Shown: positions 34,537 to 43,892 of the stretch, one piece after another
Layout: the number at the start of each line of letters is the position of its first letter
Numbering within the stretch: the stretch's first letter is position 1
From: Eubacteriaceae bacterium Marseille-Q4139
Lineage (GTDB): Bacteria > Bacillota > Clostridia > Lachnospirales > Lachnospiraceae
Reading direction: 5' to 3'
NCBI GenBank assembly: GCA_018223415.1
Contig: JAGTTQ010000001.1
Span: forward strand, 3,211,365-3,275,364
Length of the DNA stretch: 64,000 nt
The notes under the pieces: model-generated
What the model was told of the DNA's origin: nothing
Databases searched by the model: none
The model's input: only the letters and a program-made list of their open reading frames with translations
Program-made: the position numbers and the translations under genes

Positions 34537-36336
34537 ATGGGTGAGATGTTAAAAAAGCGTTCGGAGATTGAAGATCAGTATAAATGGAACCTGGAGGACA
34601 TGATTGCGTCGGCCGCAGAGGAAAAGGCAATGGAAAAGCAGGCCGAAGAGAACCTGCCGTCCTTTGAGGCTTTTGCGGGGACACTTGGCCAGTCGGCCGT
34701 CCGCCTGGCGGAATACCTTGCGACCCATGACCGGGAGGAAGAGCTTCTTTCCAGGCTCATGGCCTATGCCCAGCAAAAGAGCGACGAGGACACGGCGGAC
34801 GCCGAAAGCCAGGCCATGGTTTCCAGGGTTCAGAGCCTGTTCCTTAAGTTTTTTGAAAAGACAGCCTTTGCGGAGCCGGAGATTCTGGATATCCCGGCGG
34901 AGAAGATGAAAGAATTCCTGGCGTCTTCGGAGCTCTCCCTCTATAAAAAGAATCTGGAGCGGCTGCTTAAAAAGAAGGCGCATATGCTTTCAAAGGAGGA
35001 AGAGACGCTGTTAGCCGCGTCCGTCTCCATGGCCCAGAGCCCGTCCGCCATTTTTACGCTGTTTAACAACGCGGATCTGACCTTTGAGCCGGTAACGGAC
35101 GCAGACGGGAACGAACTTCCCGTGAGCCACGGCCGGTTCGGGCTTCTCATGGAAAACAGCGACCGGAACGTGAGAAGGGCGGCGTTCCAGTCCTACTATA
35201 AAAGCTACGGCCAGTTCGCCAACACGGCGGCCGCCATGTTTGAAGGCAACGTAAAGCAGGCATGCTTTTACGCAAAAGCCAGGAAGTATCCGTCCACCAG
35301 GGCATATTATCTTTCGGAGAATGAAGTGCCGGAGAGCGTTTATGACAACCTCCTTGCGGCCGTCCATAAACATTTAAACCTTCTGCACCGGTATATTTCC
35401 ATAAGGAAGAGGGCCCTGGACGTCGATAAAGTTCACATGTATGATCTCTATGCGCCGATGGTGCCGGATTTTAAGAAAAGCTATCCCTACGAGGAAGCAA
35501 AGGCCATGGTGCTTGAGGCCTTAAAGCCCCTGGGAACGGAATATACGGACATTGTGAAGGAGGGCTTTGAAAGCCGCTGGATCGACGTCTATGAAAACCA
35601 GGGAAAGAGAAGCGGCGGCTACTCCAACTGCGTCTACGGCGTTCATCCCTACGTGCTGTTAAGCTACGACGATACGCTGCATTCCGCGCTGACGCTGGCT
35701 CATGAGATGGGGCATTCGCTCCACTCCTGGTATTCCAACGAAAACCAGCCGTATCCATACGCGGGATACACGATTTTCGTGGCCGAGGTGGCGTCGACAG
35801 TCAACGAGGCCCTGCTTTTAAATGACCGGATCAAAAAGGCAGAGAGCCATGAGGAGAAGGTCTTTCTCCTGAGCCAGTTTTTGGAGCGGTTCCGCCAGAT
35901 CATTTACCGCCAGACTATGTTTGCGGAATTTGAGTTCCTGGCCCACAAAAAAGCCTGGGACGGCATCCCTCTCACGAAGGCGGAGCTCTGCGCCATGTAC
36001 CATGACCTCAACGCAAGGTATTTTGGGGATGACGCGTTCATTGATCCGGAAATTGATTTTGAGTGGGAGAGGATTCCGCATTTTTACAGCCCGTTCTATG
36101 TCTACCAGTATTCCACGGGCTTTGCGGCGGCCATGGCCATTTCCGGCAGGATCCTTGCCGGGGATGAAAAGACGTTAAAGGGATATTTTGAGTTTTTAAA
36201 GGGAGGAAGCTCCGGGACGCCCATCGAGCTTTTGAAGCTCTGCGGCCTCGACATGGAAACTCCGCAGGCGGTGGAGGAAGCGCTTGCGGTGTTTGAAGGG
36301 CTTCTTGATGAATTTGAAAGGGAATCTGGTCTGTAA
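34537..36336 (+). CDS. pepF: Oligoendopeptidase F (M3B metallopeptidase)
   Basis: 599 residues, family-typical length. The zinc site HEMGH is at 389-393 in TLAHEMGHSLHSWY, with the downstream Glu ligand in FVAEVASTVNEALL. The N-terminal helical region begins MLKKRSEIEDQYKWNLED, usual for PepF. It is cytoplasmic and cleaves peptides of about 7-17 residues. The ATG follows AAGGAGGAG, 12 bases after lrgB. Confidence 0.95.
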   Translation: MGEMLKKRSEIEDQYKWNLEDMIASAAEEKAMEKQAEENLPSFEAFAGTLGQSAVRLAEYLATHDREEELLSRLMAYAQQKSDEDTADAESQAMVSRVQSLFLKFFEKTAFAEPEILDIPAEKMKEFLASSELSLYKKNLERLLKKKAHMLSKEEETLLAASVSMAQSPSAIFTLFNNADLTFEPVTDADGNELPVSHGRFGLLMENSDRNVRRAAFQSYYKSYGQFANTAAAMFEGNVKQACFYAKARKYPSTRAYYLSENEVPESVYDNLLAAVHKHLNLLHRYISIRKRALDVDKVHMYDLYAPMVPDFKKSYPYEEAKAMVLEALKPLGTEYTDIVKEGFESRWIDVYENQGKRSGGYSNCVYGVHPYVLLSYDDTLHSALTLAHEMGHSLHSWYSNENQPYPYAGYTIFVAEVASTVNEALLLNDRIKKAESHEEKVFLLSQFLERFRQIIYRQTMFAEFEFLAHKKAWDGIPLTKAELCAMYHDLNARYFGDDAFIDPEIDFEWERIPHFYSPFYVYQYSTGFAAAMAISGRILAGDEKTLKGYFEFLKGGSSGTPIELLKLCGLDMETPQAVEEALAVFEGLLDEFERESGL

Positions 36337-36385
36337 TATCTGGCGCCGCAGGTGACGGCGCATGGGAAGGCAAGAGGTGTGTATT

Positions 36386-37153
36386 ATGAATCTGTACGAG
36401 GCCATTTTCAGCCGGAAGTCTGTCCGCAAGTTCCGCATGGAGCCGGTGGACGCGGAGTTTCTGGCAAAGCTCAGGAAATTTTTGGATAACATTTCGCCCC
36501 TGGACAATCAGAGCCGGGTGGAATTTGAGATCATTGACAATTTAGAGAAAAAGCAGAAGGTAAAGGGGCTCTGGAAGACGGAGGCGCCCTACTATCTGGC
36601 AGTTTACTGCGGGGAAGAGCGGCTGTCGGCCAGAAACGCCGGCTATGCGGCCGAGCAGGCGGTGCTTTATATGACGGAAAAGGAAGTGGGGAGCTGTTAC
36701 CTGGGAGCTACGAAGGCCGGCGAGCCGGTGAAAAACGGGCTGAAGCAGTTCTTGGTAATCGCCTTCGGCTATCCGGAAGGGCGCCTCTACCGCGACAGCA
36801 TGGCGGCCCACCGGCTTTCCCTGGCAAACCTCTGTACTTATAAGGATGAGCCGGGAGAAAATCTGAAGTCGATTTTAAAGGCGGCCAGGCTGGCGCCGTC
36901 GTCGTTCAACTCTCAGCCATGGCGGTTTATCGTCTATTCCGACCGGGTCTATATCTTTGCGAGAAAGGACGCCCTGCCCCAGACGAAAAGACTTCTGGCC
37001 ATGCGGGAATTCAACATCGGAATCATGCTGTGCCATGTGATGCTGGCGGCAGAGGAGCTGTGGATGAATATGGAGACGGTGACCGAAGACCAGTTTTTAA
37101 AGAAAGTTTATAAGAACGGTGAGTACATTTGTACGATTGTTTTCCATATTTAA
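36386..37153 (+). CDS. Nitroreductase-family protein (FMN oxidoreductase type)
   Basis: 255 residues from ATG 36386. It has FSRKSVRKFRMEPVD at the start, and the FMN-contact block KAARLAPSSFNSQPWRFIVY appears unusually late (about 165-185). The protein therefore resembles the larger, split-domain nitroreductases in which two halves form the fold. The substrate is unknown. It is read after pepF with a 49-base gap. Confidence 0.8.
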   Translation: MNLYEAIFSRKSVRKFRMEPVDAEFLAKLRKFLDNISPLDNQSRVEFEIIDNLEKKQKVKGLWKTEAPYYLAVYCGEERLSARNAGYAAEQAVLYMTEKEVGSCYLGATKAGEPVKNGLKQFLVIAFGYPEGRLYRDSMAAHRLSLANLCTYKDEPGENLKSILKAARLAPSSFNSQPWRFIVYSDRVYIFARKDALPQTKRLLAMREFNIGIMLCHVMLAAEELWMNMETVTEDQFLKKVYKNGEYICTIVFHI

Positions 37154-37219
37154 CAGAAGTCGCATTATTTCTTCCTGAAAAAATAAAATGTGGAATTTTT
37201 CACTGCCTGCGGTTTTGGC

Positions 37220-37248
37220 TTGAAAGGATCTCCTGATTATGCTAAAAT
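37220..37248 (+). promoter_or_regulatory. Predicted sigma-A promoter of the pyrimidine operon
   Basis: TTGAAA (37220-37225), 17-base spacer, TAAAAT (37243-37248), 45 bases before pyrF. No PyrR-type attenuator fits in this short leader. Confidence 0.6.
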
Positions 37249-37292
37249 TGACAGGATAGATAGAAAACGGAACTGCATTGAAGGAGGAAATC

Positions 37293-38210
37293 ATGATAAA
37301 TCAGCTCGTACAGAAGATTCAGAAAACAAAAGCACCGATCTGTGTCGGCCTTGACCCGATGCTTGGGTACATCCCGTCCCATATTGTTCAGAAATCTTTT
37401 AAGGAGTTCGGAGAGACATTGGAAGGAGCTGCCGACGCTGTGTGGCAGTTCAATAAAGAAATTGTTGACCATACGTATGATTTAATTCCCTCAGTGAAAC
37501 CTCAGATTGCCATGTATGAGCAGTTTGGCATTGAGGGACTTAAAATATATGCGAGAACTGTGGAATACTGCCAGCAGAAGGGACTGCTCGTCATCGGCGA
37601 CGTAAAGCGCGGCGACATCGGCTCCACGTCCTCGGCATATGCGGTGGGACATCTGGGAAAGGTTCGGATTGGAAGCAATGTATGTTCCGGTTTTAATACG
37701 GATTTCATCACGGTGAACCCGTACCTGGGCACTGACGGCGTGAAGCCGTTCGTCGGTGTCTGCAACGAAGAGGACAAGGGTCTGTTCGTCCTTGTAAAGA
37801 CGTCGAACCCTTCCAGCGGCGAGTTCCAGGACAGGCTCATTGACGGCCGGCCGCTCTACGAGCTGGTGGCAGAGAAGGTTGTCGAGTGGGGCGCCGACTC
37901 CATGGACGGGGCTTACAGCAACGTAGGCGCCGTGGTAGGCGCTACTTATCCGGAGATGAGCCGGATTTTAAGAAAGCTGATGCCCCATACTTACTTCCTG
38001 GTGCCCGGCTACGGCGCCCAGGGCGGTACGGCAGAGGATTTGCGCCACTGCTTCAATGAGGACGGGCTCGGCGCCATCGTAAACTCCTCCCGCGGCATCA
38101 TCGCGGCCTACAAGCAGGAGAAGTATGCGAAGTTCGGCCCGGAACATTTTGCCGAGGCTTCGAGACAGGCAGTGATCGACATGATTGCGGATATCAACCG
38201 CGTATTATAG
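37293..38210 (+). CDS. pyrF: Orotidine 5'-phosphate decarboxylase (long form)
   Basis: 305 residues from ATG 37293, after AAGGAGG. It is the longer PyrF subfamily: ICVGLDPMLGYIP at the N-terminus and the catalytic VIGDVKRGDIGSTSSAYA near 95 (Lys and Asp pair). It then has LVKTSNPSSGEFQD near 170 and VPGYGAQGGTAED near 240. It makes UMP from OMP, the last step of the pathway. First gene of pyrF-pyrK-pyrD-pyrE. Confidence 0.95.
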   Translation: MINQLVQKIQKTKAPICVGLDPMLGYIPSHIVQKSFKEFGETLEGAADAVWQFNKEIVDHTYDLIPSVKPQIAMYEQFGIEGLKIYARTVEYCQQKGLLVIGDVKRGDIGSTSSAYAVGHLGKVRIGSNVCSGFNTDFITVNPYLGTDGVKPFVGVCNEEDKGLFVLVKTSNPSSGEFQDRLIDGRPLYELVAEKVVEWGADSMDGAYSNVGAVVGATYPEMSRILRKLMPHTYFLVPGYGAQGGTAEDLRHCFNEDGLGAIVNSSRGIIAAYKQEKYAKFGPEHFAEASRQAVIDMIADINRVL

Positions 38211-38218
38211 GTGGCGCC

Positions 38219-39061
38219 ATGGCAGAAAATAAGAAAAATGTAAAGCTTTGCAGCCAGGAAATGATGGCGGATGGGATTTACAGCATGTGGCTGGAGGCGC
38301 CGGAAATGGCCGCCGCGGCAAAGCCGGGCCAGTTTATTGCCGTGTACCCGAAAGACAGCGCAAAACTTCTTCCGAGGCCCATCAGCATTTGTGAAATCGA
38401 CCGGGAAAACGGAAGGCTCAGGATCGTTTACCGGATCGCCGGCGGCGGGACGCTTGAATTTTCCGCATACCGCGCCGGGGACATGGTGTCGGTGATGGGG
38501 CCTCTTGGAAACGGCTTCCCGCTTAAGGACAAAAAGGCGTTTCTGATTGGCGGAGGCATCGGGATCCCGCCGCTTCTGGAGCTTTTTAAGGAACTCGACT
38601 GCGAAAAGACGGCCGTTCTCGGCTACCGCGACAGCCAGATGTTCTTAAAAGAGGAGTTTGAGGCCTGCGGAAGCGTCGTTTATGCGACGGAGGATGGAAG
38701 CGCCGGAACGAAGGGGAATGTTTTGGACGCCATCCGGGAGAACGGCCTGACGGCAGATATTATTTATGCCTGCGGCCCGACACCGATGTTAAAGGCCATT
38801 AAGGCTTATGCCATGGAAAACGGCATCGAATGCTACATCTCCCTCGAGGAAAAGATGGCCTGCGGTATTGGGGCCTGCCTTGGCTGCGTCTGCCACAGCA
38901 AAGACGTGGACAGCCACAGCAACGTGAGAAACAAGAGAGTCTGCAAGGACGGCCCTGTTTTTCTGGCCGAAGAGGTGGAGATTCTTTCCTCGGAGGAACA
39001 GAGAGAGCGGATCGGAAGCGGCTGCATGTGCGGAACCGTCAAAAAGGAGGGCCAGTCATGA
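38219..39061 (+). CDS. pyrK: Dihydroorotate dehydrogenase electron transfer subunit
   Basis: 280 residues. FAD part with LLPRPISICEID near 45 and GGGTLEFSAYR; NAD part with LIGGGIGIPPLLEL near 110 and YACGPTPMLKAI near 180. The C-terminal [2Fe-2S] site is in CGIGACLGCVC (about 215-225) plus a later Cys. It passes electrons from PyrD to NAD+. It overlaps pyrD by 4 bases. Confidence 0.95.
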   Translation: MAENKKNVKLCSQEMMADGIYSMWLEAPEMAAAAKPGQFIAVYPKDSAKLLPRPISICEIDRENGRLRIVYRIAGGGTLEFSAYRAGDMVSVMGPLGNGFPLKDKKAFLIGGGIGIPPLLELFKELDCEKTAVLGYRDSQMFLKEEFEACGSVVYATEDGSAGTKGNVLDAIRENGLTADIIYACGPTPMLKAIKAYAMENGIECYISLEEKMACGIGACLGCVCHSKDVDSHSNVRNKRVCKDGPVFLAEEVEILSSEEQRERIGSGCMCGTVKKEGQS

Positions 39062-39960
39062 ATACAAAGGTAAATCTGGCCGGTGTGGAGCTTAAGAACC
39101 CGGTAATGACTGCGTCCGGGACGTTCGGCTCCGGCATGGAATACAGTGAATTTGTCGATTTGAACCGCCTTGGCGCCGTCGTGACAAAGGGGATCGCAAG
39201 CGTTCCGTGGCCGGGGAACCCCACGCCGCGGGTGACAGAGGTGTACGGCGGGATGTTAAACGCCATCGGTCTCCAGGGGCCCGGCGTCGACCTGTTCATC
39301 GAGAGGGACATCCCGTTCCTTAAAAAATACGACACAAAGATCATCGTAAACGTCTGCGGCAAGACGAAGGAAGACTACGTGGACGTGGTGGAGCGCCTGG
39401 CGGAGACCGACGTGGACATGCTGGAAATCAACATCTCCTGTCCCAACGTAAAAGAGGGCGGCATCGCCTTCGGCCAGGATCCGAAATGCGCGGAGGACAT
39501 CACAAAGGCCGTAAAGAAAGCGGCAAAACAGCCTGTCATCATGAAGCTTTCGCCGAATGTGACGGATATCACGGAGATGGCAAGGGCCGTGGAAGCCGGT
39601 GGTGCAGATGTGGTTTCCTTAATCAACACGCTGACCGGCATGAAAATCGACATCAACCGGCGTACCTTTGCCCTGGCCAATAAGACCGGCGGCCTTTCCG
39701 GCCCGGCCATCAAGCCGGTGGCAGTGCGTATGGTGTACCAGACGGCAAATGCCGTGAAAATCCCTGTCATCGGAATGGGCGGGATCCTGACGGCGGAGGA
39801 CGCGCTGGAGTTTATCCTGGCGGGAGCCACGGCAGTTTCCGTGGGGACGGCCAACTTCATCAATCCGTCGGCAACAGCAGAGATTGCGGCCGGGATTGAG
39901 GAATACATGAGAAGAAACCACGTGGATGATATCAACGAGTTAATCGGCGCCGTGCGCTAG
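39058..39960 (+). CDS. pyrD: Dihydroorotate dehydrogenase, class 1B catalytic subunit
   Basis: 300 residues from ATG 39058 (AAGGAGG ahead). FMN and substrate blocks are clear: NPVMTASGTFGSGMEY near 14, TKGIASVPWPGNPTPRVTE, NISCPNVKEGGIAFGQ with the catalytic Cys near 130, and PVIGMGGILTAEDALEF near 240. It oxidises dihydroorotate to orotate together with PyrK, so it is the NAD-linked heterotetrameric type. Confidence 0.96.
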   Translation: MNTKVNLAGVELKNPVMTASGTFGSGMEYSEFVDLNRLGAVVTKGIASVPWPGNPTPRVTEVYGGMLNAIGLQGPGVDLFIERDIPFLKKYDTKIIVNVCGKTKEDYVDVVERLAETDVDMLEINISCPNVKEGGIAFGQDPKCAEDITKAVKKAAKQPVIMKLSPNVTDITEMARAVEAGGADVVSLINTLTGMKIDINRRTFALANKTGGLSGPAIKPVAVRMVYQTANAVKIPVIGMGGILTAEDALEFILAGATAVSVGTANFINPSATAEIAAGIEEYMRRNHVDDINELIGAVR

Positions 39961-39995
39961 GCAGGCGGCCGGATCCAGAGAGGGGAATAAAGAAT

Positions 39996-40670
39996 ATGGA
40001 AAGATACAAGCAGGAATTTATTGAGTTTATGGTGGACTGCGGCGTCCTGAAATTTGGAGATTTCGTCACAAAGAGCGGAAGAAAGACCCCGTTTTTCGTA
40101 AACACAGGCTTTTACCGCAACGGCGCACAGCTCAGAAAACTGGGCGAATACTATGCAAAAGCCATCCAGGAGACCTTCGGCACGGATTTTGACGTGCTGT
40201 TTGGGCCGGCCTACAAGGGCATCCCGCTGACGGTTGCTGCCAGCATGGCTTTAAGCGAGCATTTCGGCGCGGACATCAAATACTGCTCCAACCGCAAGGA
40301 AGTCAAGGATCACGGCGACAAGGGAATTCTCCTTGGAAGCCCGATTGCTGACGGCGACAAGGTCGTTATCATCGAGGACGTGACGACGGCAGGAACTTCC
40401 ATCGAGGAGACGCTTCCGATCATCAAGGCCCAGGGCGACGTAAACGTGCTCGGCCTTGTGGTATCCGTGGATCGCTGTGAGAGAGGACAGGGCGAGAAGT
40501 CTGCCCTGGCTGAAATCCAGGAGAAGTACGGCTTTAAGACGACGGCCATCGTTACGATGAAAGAGGTTGTCGAGCATCTCTACAACAGGGAGTACAAGGG
40601 CAAGGTCATCATCGATGACAGCTTAAAGGCAGCCATCGACGCCTACTACGAGCAGTACGGCGTAAAATAA
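39996..40670 (+). CDS. pyrE: Orotate phosphoribosyltransferase
   Basis: 224 residues. The PRPP-binding motif VVIIEDVTTAGTSIEETLPI is near 122-141; GPAYKGIPLTVAASMAL lies near 70 and the flexible Lys-containing loop SNRKEVKDHGDKG near 98. It joins orotate to PRPP to give OMP. It is 35 bases after pyrD; the operon then continues into a small membrane protein. Confidence 0.96.
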   Translation: MERYKQEFIEFMVDCGVLKFGDFVTKSGRKTPFFVNTGFYRNGAQLRKLGEYYAKAIQETFGTDFDVLFGPAYKGIPLTVAASMALSEHFGADIKYCSNRKEVKDHGDKGILLGSPIADGDKVVIIEDVTTAGTSIEETLPIIKAQGDVNVLGLVVSVDRCERGQGEKSALAEIQEKYGFKTTAIVTMKEVVEHLYNREYKGKVIIDDSLKAAIDAYYEQYGVK

Positions 40671-40682
40671 GGAGTGCATGTC

Positions 40683-40832
40683 ATGGAAAGAATCTATAAG
40701 ACCATGCGGAATGCAGGCGCGGCCAGCGTTGCCGTCGGCATTGTGATCCTGACGGTCGGTATGGCGGCCGGGATTGTGGCAATCGTAAACGGCGCCGTCC
40801 TGCTTAAGAGAAAGTCAGAAATTACTTTTTAA
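40683..40832 (+). CDS. Small single-helix membrane protein at the end of the pyr operon
   Basis: 49 residues (MERIYKTMRNAGAASVAVGI...). It has a basic N-terminus, one long hydrophobic helix (about 13-42) and a KRK C-terminal flank. AAGGAGTG precedes the ATG, 12 bases after pyrE, so it is very likely translated. I do not recognise the family. A downstream terminator closes the operon. Confidence 0.65.
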   Translation: MERIYKTMRNAGAASVAVGIVILTVGMAAGIVAIVNGAVLLKRKSEITF

Positions 40833-40834
40833 AA

Positions 40835-40897
40835 ACGAATGAGATAAGGCCGGGAATTCGCCGGGGAAATCCGGAGAGCGCCCGGCCTCGTTTCTTC
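40835..40897 (+). terminator. Terminator of the pyr operon
   Basis: AGGCCGGG and CCCGGCCT arms with an A-rich 5' flank (AAAACGA) and a TCGTTTCTTCT 3' flank. Confidence 0.7.
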
Positions 40898-40902
40898 TGT
40901 GG

Positions 40903-41388
40903 ATGGAGATTGAAAGCATGCTGAAACATAACAGGCATCGGAGCCTCGGGTTCGTCCTGTTCGTCCTTTATCTGATCCTTCTGACATATTTCCTGTTTTT
41001 TGCGGAGGAGATGGGGCGGAGCCCGGAGGCCAGATCCGATTATCAATACAACCTGGTTCTGTTCCGTGAAATCAGGCGGTTCATCATGTACCGCCATGTG
41101 CTCGGCTGGAAGGCCGTCGTCTTAAATATCGCGGGAAATATGGCGGCGTTCGTGCCCTTCGGCTTTTTCCTTCCTGTCATCTGGGTCAGGACAAAGCACT
41201 GGTACACGACGACGCTTTTAAGCTTTGCCTTCAGTCTCTGCGTGGAAACCGCCCAGCTCGTCTTTAAGGTCGGCAGCTTCGATGTGGACGACCTGCTTTT
41301 AAACACCATCGGTGGCCTGGCGGGCTATGTGGTTTACTGCCTTTTAAAAGGAGTGTGGCATAAGTACAGTGAAACGGATCGGCAATAA
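40903..41388 (+). CDS. VanZ-family membrane protein
   Basis: 161 residues with four to five membrane segments. VanZ features: VLNIAGNMAAFVPFGFFLPV near 72, CVETAQLVFKVGSFDVDDLLLNTIGG split across about 115-140. VanZ itself gives low-level teicoplanin resistance; most chromosomal members have unknown roles. An ATG at residue 6 is an alternative start. It overlaps the next gene by 20 bases. Confidence 0.85.
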   Translation: MEIESMLKHNRHRSLGFVLFVLYLILLTYFLFFAEEMGRSPEARSDYQYNLVLFREIRRFIMYRHVLGWKAVVLNIAGNMAAFVPFGFFLPVIWVRTKHWYTTTLLSFAFSLCVETAQLVFKVGSFDVDDLLLNTIGGLAGYVVYCLLKGVWHKYSETDRQ

Positions 41389-41683
41389 GGTATCGTATAT
41401 TCGCAAGCCCCTGGCAAAAAACAGCTTTGTGTCGGCAGGGCTTTCGGCGGTGTCTGTCATTCTGGCAGCGGCAGCCGTCGGCCTTTCCTACATGTCCCAG
41501 GGCAATGCGCCGCTTACGGCGGCGGCGCTCGGGTTTTCCAGCATCCTGACGGCGGTTTCGGCCATCGCCTACGGCGTTTTTTCTTTTTTTGAAAAAGAGA
41601 AAAACTACCTGTTGGCAAAGATCAGCCTGACGGCGGCCGGCGTCATGGTTTTTATCTGGCTGATTATTATTGCTCTCGGCTGA
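41369..41683 (+). CDS. Small three-helix membrane protein
   Basis: 104 residues from GTG 41369. A basic start (MKRIGNKVSYIRKP) is followed by three hydrophobic helices (about 22-45, 50-70 and 83-103). It resembles small Lachnospiraceae membrane proteins filed under DUF6142, but I am not certain of that label. It is translationally coupled to the VanZ gene. Confidence 0.7.
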   Translation: MKRIGNKVSYIRKPLAKNSFVSAGLSAVSVILAAAAVGLSYMSQGNAPLTAAALGFSSILTAVSAIAYGVFSFFEKEKNYLLAKISLTAAGVMVFIWLIIIALG

Positions 41684-41702
41684 GAAAGAAACGGAGGCAG
41701 AA

Positions 41703-43799
41703 ATGGAAGATTCAATTTTACTGGAGCGGTATGCGCTTTCCATGGAACGCATCCGCAGGATCCTGGAGGAGGAGACTGTAAGTGAGCCTTTCCGGGCATA
41801 TTTTCAGGACGCGGCCGGCTTTTTGCTGGCGGTATCCGAGCTGCGGGAGGTTATCATGTCCGGGGCCTTTAAGGGCTTGGAAACAGAAGAAAAAAAGGCC
41901 TGGAACGAACGGCTCTACGGCGGTATCCTGCCGGGAAATTATGAAAAAAGCTATGTCAATCCGGCATATGCGGCCAAAATGCTCGGGGAGGATATGGGAA
42001 AGCTTCTTTCCTTCCTTTATGCAGAAATCCGAGGCGACATTGTCTACGCTTTTGAAGGCCGGCTTTTAGAGATTGTGATCTGGAATGAGGCGTTTATTGA
42101 GATTTACAACCTGTTTGAGGAAGGAATCCCGGAGGAAAAGCAGGTGCGGGACGTGATTTACTGGTGCGTCAGCGACTACTGCGACGAGACGGCTGCGTTC
42201 CGAGTCCGCGAAGGCGTGGATCCGTCCCTGGATTTTGCAAAGAAAATCATCATGGAGAGCGACCTTTCGGAGCCGTCTTACCTCTATGATTTCGGCGAGT
42301 ATGTTTCAGAACAGGAAATTTCCCTCTCAAAGTTTCTTTCCGGACTTCCGGAGGAGACCATCCGGCGGATTGCTGATACCTTTACGGACGGCTATATCCG
42401 CGGCTTTTCCGTCATGGGACGCGATCTCTCCAAAAAGAAGACGGCGGCGATCCGTTATCCTCTCGGCTTTGAGCGTGTAATCCGCCGGGCCGTGAAAAAT
42501 TTCGAGGCTGCGGGCCTTTCCGTCATTTTCCCGCGGACGGCTGTTTCCAGCGTCAGCCGGAACCCCGGCGGGAAAAACGGCTGGTTCGGCAGCTCCCCCA
42601 ACAAGCAGTATGACTACGATCACCGGTATGACTGCGCGCTGTTTTATGACAAGGCGTTCCGCGACAGGAAGCTTTCCGTTTTAAAGACGGCCTATGAGAC
42701 ATATAAAAAGGAAGCGGCGGACTATGCCGGGCCGGCGGTGTTGGAAATTTTCGGCGAGGAGGGCTTTTCGCCGGTAAATAAAAAGGAGGCCTGGGCGTTT
42801 ACGGAAAAGCAGCAGAAGCTTTATCTGGAATTCAGGAACCTTTCGATGCCGGTGACGAACGCCTACATCCCAGGCGATGAGACGAGCTTTACGATCATGG
42901 CGTTTCCGACCCCGGAAATCGGCCCGGATTTCGAGGCGATTTTTAAAGAGACGATCCGCATCAATACGCTGGATCATGAAAAATACCAGAAATTCCAGCA
43001 GATCCTCATTGACACCCTCGATCAGGCCGAGTACGTCCATGTTTTAGGGCGGGGCGAAAACGGCACCGACCTTCGGGTCGCTCTGGCGCCGGTTTCTGAT
43101 CCGGAAAAGGAGACGCGGTTTGAAAACTGCGTGGATGATGTGAACATCCCTCTCGGCGAGGTGTTTACGTCGCCGAAGCTTTCCGGAACAGAGGGGCTTT
43201 TAAACGTAGGCACCGTGTACATCGGCGAAATCCAGTTTAAGAATTTAAAGCTCCGGTTTGCGGACGGCCGCGTGACGTCTGTTTCCTGCGATAATTTCCT
43301 TGCAGAACTGCCAGAGACGGCATCGGAGGAAGAAAAGGCTGCGGCAGCGGAGGCCGGAAGGACGCTTGTGATCCAGGAGATCATGAACGGCCACGAGAGC
43401 CTGCCCATGGGGGAATTTGCCATCGGAACCAACACGGCGGCCTATGCCATGGCGGAGCAGTTCGGGATTTTGGATCGGCTGCCGATCCTGATTGTGGAGA
43501 AGATGGGGCCGCACTTTGCCGTGGGCGATACGTGTTACAGCTGGTCGGAGGACAGCCCCATGTATAACCCGGACGGGAAAGAGATGACGGCGAGGGACAA
43601 CGAGGTGTCGATTTTAAGGAAGGAAGACCCGTCAAAGGCGTATTTCGGCGTCCATACGGATATTACGGTTCCTTATAAAGAGATCGGCCGGATTGACGCC
43701 GTCCTTCCGGACGGAAAGAAAATTCCCGTGATTGTGGACGGGCGGTTTGTGCTTCCTGGGGTTCTGGAGCTCAATGAAGAATTGGACAGATTGATTTAA
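41703..43799 (+). CDS. M29-type aminopeptidase
   Basis: 698 residues from ATG 41703 (ACGGAGG ahead). The C-terminal two-thirds match thermophilic aminopeptidase (M29): GRGENGTDLRVAL near 455, ENCVDDVNIPLGEVFTSP near 475, and MGEFAIGTNTAAYAMAEQF near 565, with metal-ligand Glu and the later GPHFAVGDTCYSW and VHTDITV. A long N-terminal region of about 230 helical residues precedes it, making it longer than the classic 400-residue M29 enzymes. It is likely a cytoplasmic peptidase. Confidence 0.85.
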   Translation: MEDSILLERYALSMERIRRILEEETVSEPFRAYFQDAAGFLLAVSELREVIMSGAFKGLETEEKKAWNERLYGGILPGNYEKSYVNPAYAAKMLGEDMGKLLSFLYAEIRGDIVYAFEGRLLEIVIWNEAFIEIYNLFEEGIPEEKQVRDVIYWCVSDYCDETAAFRVREGVDPSLDFAKKIIMESDLSEPSYLYDFGEYVSEQEISLSKFLSGLPEETIRRIADTFTDGYIRGFSVMGRDLSKKKTAAIRYPLGFERVIRRAVKNFEAAGLSVIFPRTAVSSVSRNPGGKNGWFGSSPNKQYDYDHRYDCALFYDKAFRDRKLSVLKTAYETYKKEAADYAGPAVLEIFGEEGFSPVNKKEAWAFTEKQQKLYLEFRNLSMPVTNAYIPGDETSFTIMAFPTPEIGPDFEAIFKETIRINTLDHEKYQKFQQILIDTLDQAEYVHVLGRGENGTDLRVALAPVSDPEKETRFENCVDDVNIPLGEVFTSPKLSGTEGLLNVGTVYIGEIQFKNLKLRFADGRVTSVSCDNFLAELPETASEEEKAAAAEAGRTLVIQEIMNGHESLPMGEFAIGTNTAAYAMAEQFGILDRLPILIVEKMGPHFAVGDTCYSWSEDSPMYNPDGKEMTARDNEVSILRKEDPSKAYFGVHTDITVPYKEIGRIDAVLPDGKKIPVIVDGRFVLPGVLELNEELDRLI

Positions 43800-43814
43800 A
43801 ACGATATTGCTGCC

Positions 43815-43850
43815 AGGGCCACCGGTTCAGCCGGTGGCCTTGGCTTATTC
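43815..43850 (+). terminator. Terminator after the M29 gene
   Basis: GGCCACCGG and CCGGTGGCC arms with a four-base loop, then TTGGCTTATT. Confidence 0.6.
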
Positions 43851-43875
43851 AAAATAATGCCGCTAACAGCAAAAA

Positions 43876-43892
43876 TGAATGAATTTTATTCA
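43876..43892. promoter_or_regulatory. TetR operator 1, upstream of tetR
   Basis: TGAATGAATTTTATTCA is a near-perfect inverted repeat with half-sites TGAATGA and TGAATAA. It directly abuts the -35 box of the tetR promoter. A matching site lies before the MATE gene. Confidence 0.75.

Noticed and set aside
37154..37292. PyrR-type attenuator before pyrF
   Set aside because: The distance from the likely promoter to the start codon is too short for the anti-antiterminator and terminator structures, and no PyrR-binding loop was seen.
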